From: Tolypeutes matacus
Lineage: Eukaryota; Chordata; Mammalia; Cingulata; Chlamyphoridae
DNA length: 64,000 bases
Assembly: GCA_026826555.1 (NCBI GenBank)
Contig: JAKSZT010040198.1
Location: forward strand, 641,345 to 705,344
Reading direction: 5' to 3'
Part shown: positions 1 through 11,805 of the stretch, piece by piece
Layout of the letters: every line of letters starts with the position of its first letter
Position numbering within the stretch: position 1 is the first letter of the stretch
Translations under genes and position numbers: made by a program
The notes under the pieces: generated by a model
The model's database searches: none
What the model saw: the letters and a program-made list of their open reading frames with translations, nothing else
Told to the model about the DNA's origin: nothing

Positions 1-76
1 GTGCCATCTTGCCCCACCACTGAGAAATTTGACATTTTAATAATAGTTTAAAAAAAAATAATCCTTTATCATTCTT

Positions 77-261
77 TTTTTTTTTTTTTAAAGATTTTAT
101 TTATTTATTCATTTATCCCCCCCTTGCTGCTTGTGCTCGCTGGGTCAGCTAACCACGCCGTGCGGCGGGCTTGCCTTCACCAGGAGGCCCCGGGAACCGA
201 ACCCGGGGCCTCCCATATGGTAAAAGGGAGCCCTACTGATTGAGCCACAGCTGCTTCCCAT
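77..261 (-). mobile_element. DAS-type tRNA-derived SINE, young copy
   Basis: Read on the minus strand, the element starts with a tRNA-like head and ends in an AT-rich tail and A-run. The A-box lies near 231-246 (sense TGGCTCAATCAGTAGG) and the B-box near 193-203 (sense GGTTCGGTTCC), so the internal Pol III promoter looks intact. A perfect 15-base target-site duplication, TCCTTTATCATTCTT, flanks it at 62-76 and 262-276. It retains many CpGs and differs from the copy at 55496-55686 by only about five changes in 170 bases, so insertion was recent. DAS-SINEs are known from armadillos; the subfamily was not assigned. Confidence 0.9.
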
Positions 262-276
262 TCCTTTATCATTCTT

Positions 277-1384
277 AGTTTTTCAATTCAATAACATCTG
301 CTACCACATGTATTTCTGTATCACTCTTTACTTAGTTTGAGATTTTCTGATTTTTATCTCTAATTTTAAGCTAGAAACTTAGTCTGTCAACTGTATAATA
401 CATATAGCATCTATTACCTGACCAAGGATTTACCTCACCAGTGCCCCCCTGTACTTTGCCCCCTTGCCTGCCAGTCATCATTCCACATATCTCCTTGGAA
501 GCAAGCCCAGATTTAGGTGCTATTACCTTGAATCCTGCCTGCTTTGGGTATAACTTTTTTTTTTTTTACATACTACAGGCTACTTAATTATTTATTTTAA
601 AACTTACTTTTAAAGAAATTTTAGATTACAGAATTTGTTTTGAGAAAAGAGCACATACCTAGGTATGTTTTCAAAACAAGTCTCTGGTTTTCAGGTGCCT
701 TTGTCTTCCAGCCCTATGTAATCTAAGGAGAGTTTCCAGTAGGTGTGTACATATCATGTGAATTTCTTGCCATCTCACTGTATATTGTGAGGGAGAGGCA
801 GCTTTCTGGAAAACAGTTCCTCCAAATGCTGAAGGACTGATCTTCCTGGATTTTAGTGCCTCTGTCTTCAGAACCCCACCAGGCTCCACTAAGGGGCTGT
901 TTGGGGGTACACTTGGCTTGATGGCCCCCTACTTCTATTTGGGGTAAATACTGCTGCTGGTTTACTGGAACACAGCATCAATGTTGAAAATCTTTTTCTA
1001 GTATGAATAAATAAGACTGTAAATTATCATCAACTTCCTATTTAGCTACTTCTCACACTTTTGACAAATAATATTTCATCATTAAATCTCAAAATTTTCT
1101 GTTATTTTCTGATGGCCTCTCATTGCCTACATAATTTATATTCCCTAAGTAAGAGTAAGATGAAACACTTTTAAAGTATTGATTGACAATTCATATTTCC
1201 TTTCAGAGAATTTTAAACATTTAAAATTCCTAAGGTTTATCAATAAATGTTTAAATAAAGAGCACATATTTTAACTTAAGAATTTCTAAATTTTGGTGGG
1301 TCCAATGTATTTACCTTTGTTTTTCTGGTTAATACATTTTGCATCTGGAATAAAAGTATATTTTAAAAGAAGTTGCTGAAATAC
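277..1384. other. AT-rich non-genic DNA
   Basis: No reading frame, exon or RNA gene is recognisable. A short piece near 604-640 resembles the extreme 3' end of the local L1s in reverse orientation, but it is too short to call. The rest is either unique or too diverged to assign. Confidence 0.6.
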
Positions 1385-1600
1385 ATATACAAAAATTGCA
1401 TAAAGCATTAGTCTACAGCTCAATTAATTTTCTCCAGCAGAATACAGCCCTGTAACCAAAATATTGCTAGCACTCTAGAAGGCCTCTCTGCCTCCCTTTC
1501 CTCCTCCCAGAACAGCTACCATCCCGACTTCTTATACCATACATTACTTTTGCCTCTTTTCATCCTTTATATAAATGGAATCAATCAGTTAAAAAAAAAA
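1385..1600 (-). mobile_element. Ancient L1M-type 3' fragment
   Basis: The block contains the remnants of an old L1 3' region in reverse: a stretch ending in a Ser/Pro-rich pyrimidine run near 1490-1520, then TATATAAATGGAATCAATCA near 1568-1587. The same type of sequence recurs at 18185-18535. The subfamily cannot be assigned by eye. Confidence 0.5.
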
Positions 1601-1989
1601 AAAAAGTATATTTGCCCAAACCAACGTCTTGCAGGTATACTCCTATTTTTTTTTCAGGATATTTTATACTTTTATAGTTTTACATTACACATTTAGATGT
1701 AGGTACATCTAAAATTGACTTGCAAATAACAAGTCCCCACACAATGTCCCATCACTGACAACCTACAACCTTGATCCTCCCCTGAAACAGAGTGACCACT
1801 CTGCAATGCAAAACCTCCCTAAAATCAAAGCCAAAGAAATAAATGAAAATAATAATAATAATTAAAAAACAAATTAAATACAAAAATAAATATAAAAAAT
1901 TAAAATAAATTTTCATTTCATCTTTCATTACCATAAGATATGTTCATTTATATGTACAATGAATGTTTTTTCTGTATGTTCCCCCAGGG

Positions 1990-1991
<2 letters not shown>
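1601..1991. other. AT-rich low-complexity DNA
   Basis: An A-run near 1590-1604 is followed by simple AT-rich sequence with ATAATAAT and AAATAAAT stretches at about 1840-1915. No gene is seen. The minus-strand reading frame here is hydrophobic only because of the AT-rich composition. Confidence 0.6.
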
Positions 1992-2024
<33 letters not shown>

Positions 2025-2480
2025 TTTTTTTCAAAGAAGCTCGAGGTTACTGAAAAGTCACATAGAAATTATATAGGGGATTCCCATATAACCAACCCCA
2101 CCTCTCTCTCACTTTCCCTTATTGATAACATTTTACATTTGTATGGTACATTTCTTACAATTGATGTACAAATATTGATGCATTGCTACTAACTGTGGTC
2201 AATGGATTACATTTTGCACCATAAACTTTTATAAGTTTTGACAAAAATGGCCTGTATCTGTCATTGCAAACATACAGAACAATTCCAATGCACTAAAAAT
2301 GCCCTATTCCATCTATTCTATTCTTCCATCCCCCTCCCCTCAGAACTGATGGTAACAACTAAGTTTCAATTTTTGAAGAATAGGGTTCATAATTACTTGC
2401 AATATTATTGAAGTCTTGACATATAGGTCTATTTTTTTAGGCAATGCCTATTTTCTTGAGAACATAACAGGACATAGCAG
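1992..2480 (-). mobile_element. L1 3' end, reverse orientation, with T30 tail
   Basis: An unbroken run of 30 T (1992-2021) is followed by the reverse complement of the local L1 3' terminus, including the GGGGATTCCC block at 2077-2086. The same terminus is found at 10548-10760 and 28200-28347. Sense runs right to left, so the poly(A) tail is at the left. The copy is 5'-truncated and directly abuts a similar 3' end in the opposite orientation. Confidence 0.75.
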
Positions 2481-3660
2481 GACATATATATGCACTACTT
2501 TCCCCCAGGGTGGGATATGGCTCCAAGGAATGAGACTCCCTGGCACCGAGGGGTTATTACCAGGGTCTGACAAGCTATGCATTTTAAAAAATACCTTGAC
2601 CAAAAGGTGAAACTATTAAATCCAAATGTGTTTTTATGGCTAAGAGATTTCAAAGTAAGTTGGGAGGTCATTCCAGAGTTTACGCTTATGCATGTCTCAG
2701 CAAGATCTCACAGACTGCTCCAGTAAACAGCACCTCAAACAAAGGGTCTCCTGAAGGCTCTAGAGATAATTAGACACTATAGGCAAAGCAGACAATCTTA
2801 GGAATCCAGCCCCCTGTCAGTGGAACTTGTTTTGGAATATATGTTCTCCAATTTAACAGAACTAGACTCATTTATAATTTCCCTACACACAGCTCATCTG
2901 CTCCTTTTATTTGAACTTATAATTAGCACACTACTCAGCAAATATCTGTCCCAGAGACTTAAATCTTCAGTCTGTTCATAATGCCAGTTGAGCCCTGAAT
3001 CTCAGCAGAGTTGTACACCTACTCTGCAGTTTATTGGACTCACCCAGGACAACTAATAAAAGGGTAATGATGGACAATGTCCATCTCAAAATTACAGAGT
3101 ATAAACAACTTAAGCAAGACAGTTCCATCCATCTGCCCCATAGAATATAAGCCCCCCTCTCAATCAGAAACAGAGTGAACATCACAATCACCAAATCCTC
3201 AAGATTGAAGAATAAACAAATGTAAGAGGAGAATGCAATTATGGGCTAAAGTAAAATTATTATTATTTGAGCAATGGAAGAACTTTTATCACTGATATAA
3301 AGGCAAAGGCCACCAGAGGTTCTGAGGGGAGGGAGAGGGAAGAATACATGTACCACAGGGGCATTTTTGGGACATTAGATTTGTCCTGCATGATATTGCA
3401 ATGATGGATACAAGCCAATATACATATTGACAAAGCTATAAAATTGTGTGGGACAGTGTATGCTCTAACATAAACTATTGATCGTTAGTAGCAATGCTTC
3501 AGTATGTGTTGATCAATTGAAACAAATGTACTGCACAGATGAAAGACGTTGTTAATGGGGAAGAATGAGGGATGGGGAAAGGGTGGGGTATTTGGGAATC
3601 CCCTATATATGTGATGGAATATTTTTATAATCTAAAACTTCTTTATAATAAAAATTTAAA
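2481..3660 (+). mobile_element. L1 3'-UTR-like repeat, forward, tail at right
   Basis: This is homologous over its length to about 22490-23640. Shared landmarks are a GGGATATGGCT/GGGACATGATT block, a CTCACCCAGGACAACTAA block (3041-3058; 23025-23042) and an ending with the L1 3' terminal sequence plus an A-rich stretch at 3640-3660. It may be the 3' UTR of one xenarthran L1 lineage or a non-autonomous element that shares the L1 3' end. It has no coding capacity. Confidence 0.7.
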
Positions 3661-4194
3661 GTACTAGGAGCAATAGAACATAACATTATTTTAGAAATGA
3701 ATTTGGAAATATTAAAAACCTGTAATATTTTCATAACCTAAGCTCAAAAATTCTTTCTTTCTTAATTTTATTTTAAGGAAAATTAAAATGTAGAAAATGC
3801 AATGTTTAATTTGCAGTTGTATGATTATTACTGAAAATATATCAATAAGGAGGATAAGAACTCAGAAATTACAAAACAAAAATTGTGGACTTACATTTAT
3901 TTCTAAGTACTTATTAATGTGCAGCCAAAGTTTTAATAACAAATTGTAATGACCAGGCCCACCTTATGACATTTTCAGATACTGTTGCAAGATGCTTTAG
4001 AGATCTTTTAAAGACATTTCTATGTTTGGTAGGTATTGCACATCTGAGGTTTGATGATAGTTCTGAGTTTCTAACATAAAATAAACACTGACTTCTAGTT
4101 TTCTGGGATGTCTTCATTAGAGGTTCATTCATAAAAAATTTTATTTTAGAAATTTTTTGTTTCCCTTTCAGATACATGATAGCTAGGGAGACAT
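3661..4194. other. AT-rich non-genic DNA
   Basis: No recognisable gene or repeat was found. The reading frames are short and resemble nothing known to me. Confidence 0.55.
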
Positions 4195-4390
4195 TTCTCC
4201 AGATATGGTCCTCAGATCAGCAACCTTAGCACCACCTGGAAGTTTGTTGGAAATTCAAGCACCTGGGCACCACCAGAACTCCCTGAATCTGAATTTCTGA
4301 CAGACTGCATCAGTTTCCATAATTTGATGGTCTCTCCAGGTGAGTCACAGATCTATTAAAATCTGAAAGCACTGAGCGAGGTTCATCCAA
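4195..4390. mobile_element. MER20/MER5-type hAT-Charlie element
   Basis: The core reads GGTCCTCAGATCAGCAAC, then CACCACCTGGAAGTTTGTTG, and ends with CTCCAGGTGAGTC. This is the typical layout of the short near-palindromic MER20-like non-autonomous hAT elements shared across placental mammals. No strand is given because the two halves are complementary. Confidence 0.65.
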
Positions 4391-6969
4391 ACCCAGTCTT
4401 AATTAACTATTCCTCCAATGAGTGAAGTTTCAAGGACTCCAAGTCCCAAGTGCCATGTGAGTAGAGTAAATGAGATATAGTTATCATTCGGTTCAGGCTT
4501 CCATTGGGAAAGATGCCAAAAGAACTCAGTACTCAGGGGAAACAACATGTTTAAAAAGATCTGTTTTATTATACATGATAAAGTTCAGCAATTGGTAATC
4601 AGCTTTGATAGCTGGCCACACACAGTGAACCAGCTGTGGCGAGTTTTCTAATTTTGGATAAGAAAAGAGGGAAAGACTTTTTTGAAACTAACAAAGTCCT
4701 ATAATCTTCAAATTGAGTTTGAAAAAGCATAATTGTTAAATCTAACAAGGAAAGAAGTTTACTTACCTGAAAATGAGCAGATTAACAAAATCCTTTGCTT
4801 GAATTTATATAAATGTATTACAAAAATGAACCATGTTGTGGAAAACAAGTAAATTGGAAAAGATTAATATTTTATGTGTATATATAGACACCCAGTAAAA
4901 CAGCCTTGAAACATTTCTTCAAATAATCCCTCATATCACTGATTGAGAAATATTCTTGAATAGGTAAGGTTTCTACATAAGTGTGGCTTTAAACAAAACA
5001 TCAACATTCCTGCTTGCATTTCATTAATACTGATAGTTTTTTACATGTGAGGAAGTAATATTAATTGGAAAGGCCAATTCTCATACTTAATTACTCTCAG
5101 TTTTACTTTTCCTGTAAAATTAAGATCAAATTCTTTAACTCATAGAAGATAAATGATTGTGTGGATTAAATAATATATAATTCTAATATGGTGTCTATCA
5201 CAAAAATGAGCATTCAAAATTGTTTAGTTTTTTGATTTCCCTGTCTATTGATAATTACTTGTACATGTTTGAAAATTTAAAATATTTACTGAACCCAAAT
5301 CAAAATTAAGTATGGACAATAATGCTGTTTTTCATCTTATCAGTTCAATGAAAAAGACAAAAAGAGGACATTGAAAGAAAAAAATTTTGTTGGAGACACA
5401 TACTTTGATCTCTCATTCCTCCTGATTTTATTATAAAGTGTGAGACTTTGATTGAAATGGAAAAAGATGGGCAGAGGATTTAGATATATTAATCTTATGA
5501 TTCATATTGCCAGAGTGAGAGAAAAGTGTCCTTCTAATTTGGCAGCCAAAATAAATCTCAATGTCTTTTAGTTAATTTAATATCCATTTTATTATAAACT
5601 ATACCAGAGACCCCAACCAGCCAAAAGGATGTAGAAATGGTGTCCTCTAATCCAACTTCTTTCTTCACAGAAGAATGTCAGCAGAGGGGATTGATACCAC
5701 ACATTAGAAACAAAAACCAAATAAAAGGCTATTAATTGATTAACGAGAGCCTCTCCCAGATTGATAGGGAATGGAGACAGGGGGTGCTGGCTTCAAATTT
5801 AAGATTCTCCAGGCTATCATTTCTAAGATTTCCTGGGGTTTAGAGTGAAGTCCCAAAAAGACACTAATGCTGCAGTTTTCCAGCTGTTGTGCAGAACTCA
5901 CAGAAGAATGGAAAAAAGCAGGAATGTGCAGGACTTCTTATGAAATAACCCATCAACTCTCATATTCTGAGTATTTTGATGAGGGTAGAACTCTTAATGA
6001 GGGGAGAGCACTTGGTCACATCCATCCCACAAAGCCCAAACACTGGACAAGGAACCTAAACTTAACTTCTCCCTTCTCTGAAATATCACTCTATACCCTT
6101 CAGTTTCTTTTCTTTCAAGTTGTATTCTGAGTAACATTTAAAAGAACTTCAAAACAAACACTATGTTTTTCTCTTTTGGCAAATATTTTGCATGCAGTAA
6201 ACCATCAATAACTATTTAATTATCTTCAGAAGTGAAGATAAATGATGAAAAGAGAATTTGAACAAAATGAAGATTGAAATGGAAAATCGGTAGATAAAGA
6301 AGAATCTCCAGGCAATCAAAATAAATACTGATTCTGAAAGTGACATGTGAGTATTTTTTTAAGTGTTTTGTTCTAGATTTCGATGAGCTGCCATTAATAA
6401 ATTATTAATTGAAAGGAGGATAACCCTATACTACCTTTTGGTGACAGTCCACAGTTGCATTTGGCTCTCCTTTAAATAGCAAAATTATTGCACAGGAAAT
6501 GACTTTAAGTATCACCCTGTTCAACCATCTAACCCAAATTTCAACTTGCAGCACCATATTTCCTGTAAACATCGTTCCATTTGCCAAGTTAGAGCAATTT
6601 ACCTTACACAGATGCAACTCACAAAATTTCAGAATCCTCTATCCAAGAACTTATCCCAGCTTTTCTGTTGTTGCCTTAAGTAAAATGGTGGACTTTTGCC
6701 TATGGAAATGGAATGATGTTTTTTTGTGATGTAGATGGAAGCATTTTTCTGGAAGAGGGCCACTGATTTTGACCACATGTGAACTCAGCTATAGCTACTG
6801 ATTTACTAGTGTAGACTACGTTCCATGAATGCAAGAAACACATTTCTTCATTTGTGGATCCGCAATACCTAGAGCAAAGCTGATCCATATCAGGTGCTTA
6901 TAAAAAATCTCTAAAAAAACAATGATGAATAAATGAATGGACATTTATGGTAATATCTGTCTACTGCAT
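4391..6969. other. Intergenic DNA upstream of the OR14J pseudogene
   Basis: This 2.6-kb AT-rich stretch shows no obvious L1, SINE or LTR and no convincing exon. OR genes usually have non-coding 5' exons several kilobases upstream, so one could lie here, but I cannot identify a promoter or exon by eye. Confidence 0.5.
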
Positions 6970-6993
6970 TTCCCATATTCTCTTGCCTTCCAG
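6970..6993 (+). promoter_or_regulatory. Candidate 3' splice acceptor of the OR14J pseudogene
   Basis: A pyrimidine-rich tract ends in CCTTCCAG at 6986-6993, 29 bases before the ATG at 7023. OR coding exons are normally preceded by a spliced 5' UTR with the acceptor close to the start codon. The match is by context; usage is unproven, and the downstream frame is dead. Confidence 0.45.
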
Positions 6994-7022
6994 TGACTAC
7001 CTCCACATTTTGTATCTTCAAA

Positions 7023-7916
7023 ATGGTTCTGGAAAATTTAACCACAATGAGCGGATTCCTCCTGATGGGGTTTTCTGACAACTGTGAGCTGCAGACCCTA
7101 CATGCCTTGCTGTTCTTAGTGATGTACCTATTGGCCTTGGCAGGTAACCTCATCATCATCACCATCACCACACTGGACCAGGCACTCCAATCCCCAATCC
7201 CTTGTTGAAGCACCTCTCCCTCCTGGACCTTTCTTTCATTTCTATCACGGTCCCGCAGTCCATTGACAGTTTCCCGAAGGGCGATGTCTATATTTCCCAT
7301 GGTCAGTGCATGCTTCACGTTTTCTTCTTCACCTCTCTGGCCTGGGCTGAGGTGGCCATTCTCACCACAATGTCTTATGACTGCTATGCGGCCATCTGCT
7401 TCCTGCTGCACTACAAGCTCATCATGCATCCTGGTACTTGCCGGGGTGCTGTGGCAGCTGTGTGACTTAGCAGGGCTGCCTCAGGAATCTTGTACACAGC
7501 AGCCACATTCTCCATCACATTCTGCAGGACCAAAATCATCCACCACTTCTTCTGTGATGTACACCAGCTGCTGAAGCTTTCCTGCTCCAATGAGTACCTT
7601 GGAATGATTGGAGTGGCTGCTTTCATGTCTGTCATGGCATTCATCTGCTTCTCCTCCATTGTCATCTCCTATATCCATATCTTCTTGGGTTCTAAAAATA
7701 CCCTCTGCTGAGGGCCGATCCAAGGTCTCCTTTACCTGCCTGCCTCACTTATTTGTTGTCTCATTTTACCTGGCCACAGGCATGTTTGAGTTCCTAAAAT
7801 CAACTTCAGGTTCTCCAACTGCTGTTGATCTTATGGTTTCTATCTTTTATACAGTAGTGCCCCAAACACTCAACCTTATTATCTACAGTCTGAGGAATGA
7901 GACCATGAAGGGATGA
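7023..7916 (+). pseudogene. Olfactory receptor pseudogene, OR14J-like
   Basis: OR genes encode seven-transmembrane odorant receptors of nasal sensory neurons in a single coding exon. The start MVLENLTTMSGFLLMGFS, the TM1 block LALAGNLIIITI, FFCDV before TM5, and PSAEGRSK with a final IIYSLRNETMKG identify family 14; the closest relative I recognise is OR14J1. Lesions: about 4 bases are missing at the PMYYF motif near 7200, shifting the frame and giving a stop at 7206; a TGA at 7463-7465 replaces an expected Trp; and about 2 bases are missing near 7685-7695, which restores the first frame. A stop at 7914 truncates the usual C-terminal tail. The DRY-type motif reads D-C-Y (Cys codon 7382-7384). 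Full family length is about 310-320 residues, and this copy covers nearly all of it. Confidence 0.9.
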
Positions 7917-9844
7917 GAAGGTTACTGTTGGGTGGGGAATTCCTTGGGAAAAAAAAACATTTTTGACCTGTTGTGGATGGCTGTCCAATACTATATACAA
8001 GGAACTTTTGGAATAATGGAATTCTTTCTATATGTGGTCCTGAAGGAAAGCAATAGCATTCTTCCTTTAGATTAAACAAATAATCAATGCTATTATATAT
8101 GACTCTATCTTTTTAGTCATTTAATCCATTTTTTCATTCTTTCAAATTGACACAAAATAAACAATTACAATCTTTAAAACATAGGTCCAGTAGTTCCCTT
8201 TCCCTCTTAATACATATGGATATACAGACACACACACATTCACAATCAGAAGCACACATTTTCTTGTACTTGGAATAGACAATAACACATCACTAATCAC
8301 AATTAAAAGATAATTTACCCACAGTTCCACTACCAAAGAAACCAACTCTTTCACTTCATTATTTATTTTCAAATGTCCATTTTACTTCTTATTTTATAAA
8401 TTCCAATTTTGCATATTGGAACAAAATTTATATACCACTACTATGTATGTTTTACCATTATAACTATTATATTTTCACAGTATTCAATGGAATTCATTGC
8501 ATTTAGCCATTTAGCCATTCACCTGTTTTATTTAGATAAGTTGTTTCCAACTTTTCTCTCATAAATAATATTAAAAATTGAAGTTTTGCTCTTCATAATT
8601 ACAATAAATCGTCTTGCTGAATCAAAGAATATAAAAGATTCCCTTATCTTGGACACTATATCGCTTTTAAAAAATTAAATATTTTTATGTGTCCATTAGC
8701 AATATACAGCCATGTCATGTCTCCTCTGTGTCCATAAGATTTTATTAATTCATGCAACACATATTCACAGAGAACCTCTTGGGTGATTGAAATCATAATA
8801 GACACCTGAACACACAAGTACATCAGCTATACACAGCATTGTATATTGTAGGGATGTTTATTTTTTGCTATTGCACAAAATTGTTTCCATTCACAATTTT
8901 TATAAATTTGTAATAATTCAAGAGATTAAACATGTTTATATTTATTCATATTTGTTTGCTATTAATTTTGCACATTTTTGCTTTTCAAATTTTATTAAAA
9001 ATTTTAAAATATCAGAACTTTGTCTTTTAGATTGGCAAAACACATTTTTCTCAGTCCTTCTTTAATTCTGTTACTCAAGGTAGTTTTTTCTATACAAACT
9101 TGATATCTAATAAGTTGAATATATATACATATATTAAGGGTGTGGTAACAGTGCTTAACCAGTCTAGGCTATAAAGACTTAATCTGAAATGGACAATTGT
9201 AAAAATATTCAACCCACTTGCAATAACATATAAATCATATTATTTTCTTTTTTTATGTTGTACATTGATTAAACATTTTAACACAGTTTCTGAAATATTT
9301 CATTTAACTCTTGTTTTAGTTGGTCTACTTTATCACAAAAAGAACATATCTGTTTTTATTTCTCTTCCTATCCTTTCAATTCTTTTTCATTCATTCGTAT
9401 TTAAATATTTATGCTAGTAAAATAATATTTAATTATTGTTTGTTGCAATAATTTAGTAGTATAAACATTCATATGTTTGTAAAATATTCTCTTACATTCT
9501 TAATCAAAAATTAGTTTTAATCTATTTATGCAATCACATATATATCTTGTTGGTTTTTGTCATCATTCTACCACTTAAAACTTATAAATTAGTTTGGGAA
9601 ATGTTATGCTCTTTAAAATTTATAACTTATTTTCACCGATAATAACTAAATGTTTTTTTCCTTGTGCCAAATAAAATTTTGTTAATTCTCTTTGTAAAAA
9701 TAACTCAAATTTCTCAATAGACTTACTCTATGGTTTCACATTTGTGTTGTTAATATGAAAAGATTACAATGAATATATGCATTCTTCGATATCCCCTTTT
9801 TGAGACACTCTCAGATAGGCTAAATTGGGGGTAATTTTGAGAAT
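7917..9844. other. AT-rich intergenic DNA downstream of the OR14J pseudogene
   Basis: No gene is seen. Parts of 8120-8720 resemble a very old reverse L1M (a CATTTAGCCATTCACCTG block near 8511), and 8735-8850 faintly resembles the end of an L2. Both are too diverged to call firmly. A short (CA)n lies at about 8229-8242. An AATAAA at 8156-8161 could have been a polyadenylation signal, but such hexamers are common here by chance. Confidence 0.5.
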
Positions 9845-10260
9845 AAAACTTTTCAGTTCCAATCTGGGAAGAACCACATCAAAGTAAACCAAGCTGTGCT
9901 GTGTGGTCAGGCCCAGGGGTCTCAGGATTACTTGCTCTGAGCTGCCCTACACTCCCTATGGGAACGGAAGCTGAGTTGATATTTATGGCCCCATGGTACC
10001 TGCCATGGAAGGGAAAATTGGAGATGGACCACTTCAGCCTCACAGTAGGATATGGAGACACAAGGTTGTCCTTCCAGCAGATGCCAAGGTGAGGCTTAGT
10101 CACCCAGTGAATACCATTAGGGTCTTATCAACCAAGAGTGGTAAACTCATGAATTATTCCAGTGGAAGGCACCACCTGCCAATGCCAGCAGAGCAAGCAG
10201 CAGCCAGGCTTCCAAAAGACACTGCTTGAAAGCCAGAGGCTAAGGACAACACTTCCAAAA
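9845..10260. other. Unidentified higher-GC block
   Basis: About 400 bases are clearly richer in G+C than the surrounding AT-rich DNA. They contain open frames of 60-80 codons on both strands (for example 9901-10092 and 9993-10229 on plus). None resembles a protein family I know. An old retrocopy or an old repeat are both possible. Confidence 0.35.
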
Positions 10261-10547
10261 TGAAATTTTACCCCTCCCCCAGGAGTGTATATGGGTTTCT
10301 CTCCTTTATATGCTTGAACACCTCTTATTGGAAACAGGAAGAGTGGGAGACTCTCTCCAAGACTAAATATTTTTTATCAGTTGATACACTGAATATATCC
10401 TAAAGGACTTTTTAAATTATCTGCTTGGACTAAGATTAAGATGGGTTTCACATTTAGTTAATATTTCTGACAAGGGCTCAGGAGGAAGATATGATGAACT
10501 AAGACAAATGACACTACCATGTTTTTCTTTTTTTCTTTTTCTTTTTA

Positions 10548-11800
10548 GAAGGTACTTAGATTACATAAATGTTACATATATATGTAGGGGATTCCAATAT
10601 GCCCCACTCTTTACCCCTCCCACACTTTCCCACATTAACAACATCCTTCATTAGTATGGTACACTTGTTACAGTTAATAAGCACATATTGGAGTACTGCC
10701 ACAAAGTGTGGATTATAGTTTACAATATAGTTTAAACTCTCTGCTAAACAATTTGTAAATTATGACAAGATATATAATGGTCTGTATCTGTCATTGCAAT
10801 GTCATTCAGGACAATTCCCAGGTCCTGAAAATGTCCCCATATTACACCTGCTTTTCCCTCTGCCTCCCCTTGGAACCTCCAGTGGTCACTGCCTCCACTT
10901 CAAGGATAAGAGTTCCTCCATTGCTAAAATCACAATAAGTCTATACTATAATACCAGTAAGTCTCCTCTAGTCCATCATTATATTCCCAATACTGAGGAT
11001 TCTGGGTGGACCATGCATTTTTATAAATTTTTTTGAAATTTAACATGGACTGTATCCATCATTGCAAGATCATGTAGAATATTTCCATCGCCCCCAGAAT
11101 GTCCAATGTTCCATCTATTCTATTCCTGCCTTCCCCTCTTCCCGGGACTCATGGAAATCACCAAGCTTCACTCATTGATGAACAAGATTCATAGTTACTC
11201 GCAACAACATTGAGGGCTTGATATACTGGCCTGAATCCCCCTATTAGGCACTGGCTATGCTCTCGAGAGTCTCCCAAACTTCTATTTGAGAACATAGCAG
11301 GACTACCCAAGATGGATGTCCAACAACTTCCTGATCATTATGTGGATCTCCACCCACTGATACAACACACTATGCCAAGATGAACACTCACACACTCCCG
11401 AGAAGCCTGCTCCAGGTCCTCCCTGTCCTGTGTGCCCCCCACATCCAACACCCTAAACCAGTAAACTTACACTGCCACATTTGCCAAAAGAACATTCTCA
11501 ATGTTATAGTTTCAACCACATACTGGCAAATCCCCATAGTTCACCTGCTCCCTACCCCAACCCTCCCCCCAGTTCCATGGACATTCTAAGCCACCCTCCC
11601 CAACCTACCCCACGAACAGACCAGCACCACCAAACCCAATAGTATCACTGCACCACAGTCATGCCCATCCACTGCACAACTACACCCTTCCAACTTATCA
11701 TAGATTTTACCCCTATGTGCATTGGCATACAAATTTCTCCTTTTCTGACTCTTGTAAATCTATCTTCCAGACTCTAGCTCTGTGAGTTTACTCAATTTGC
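10548..11800 (-). other. L1 3' UTR with internally repeated end-like sequence
   Basis: The terminal 480 bases (10548-11030) align with the ends of the repeats at 2481-3660 and 22017-23640. From about 11030 a second, diverged copy of part of that same sequence appears to begin (compare the TCTGTCATTGCAATGTC block at 10786 with CATCATTGCAAGATCATG at 11057). The 3' UTR is therefore partly self-repetitive. Confidence 0.55.
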
Positions 11801-11805
11801 TTAAT

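Noticed and set aside
193..246. tRNA-like A- and B-boxes suggesting a tRNA gene
   Set aside because: They belong to a SINE with target duplications and a tail; no tRNA cloverleaf is maintained.
7202..7723. Several overlapping frames on both strands within the OR14J copy
   Set aside because: They are either frame-shifted parts of one pseudogene or antisense shadows, not separate genes.
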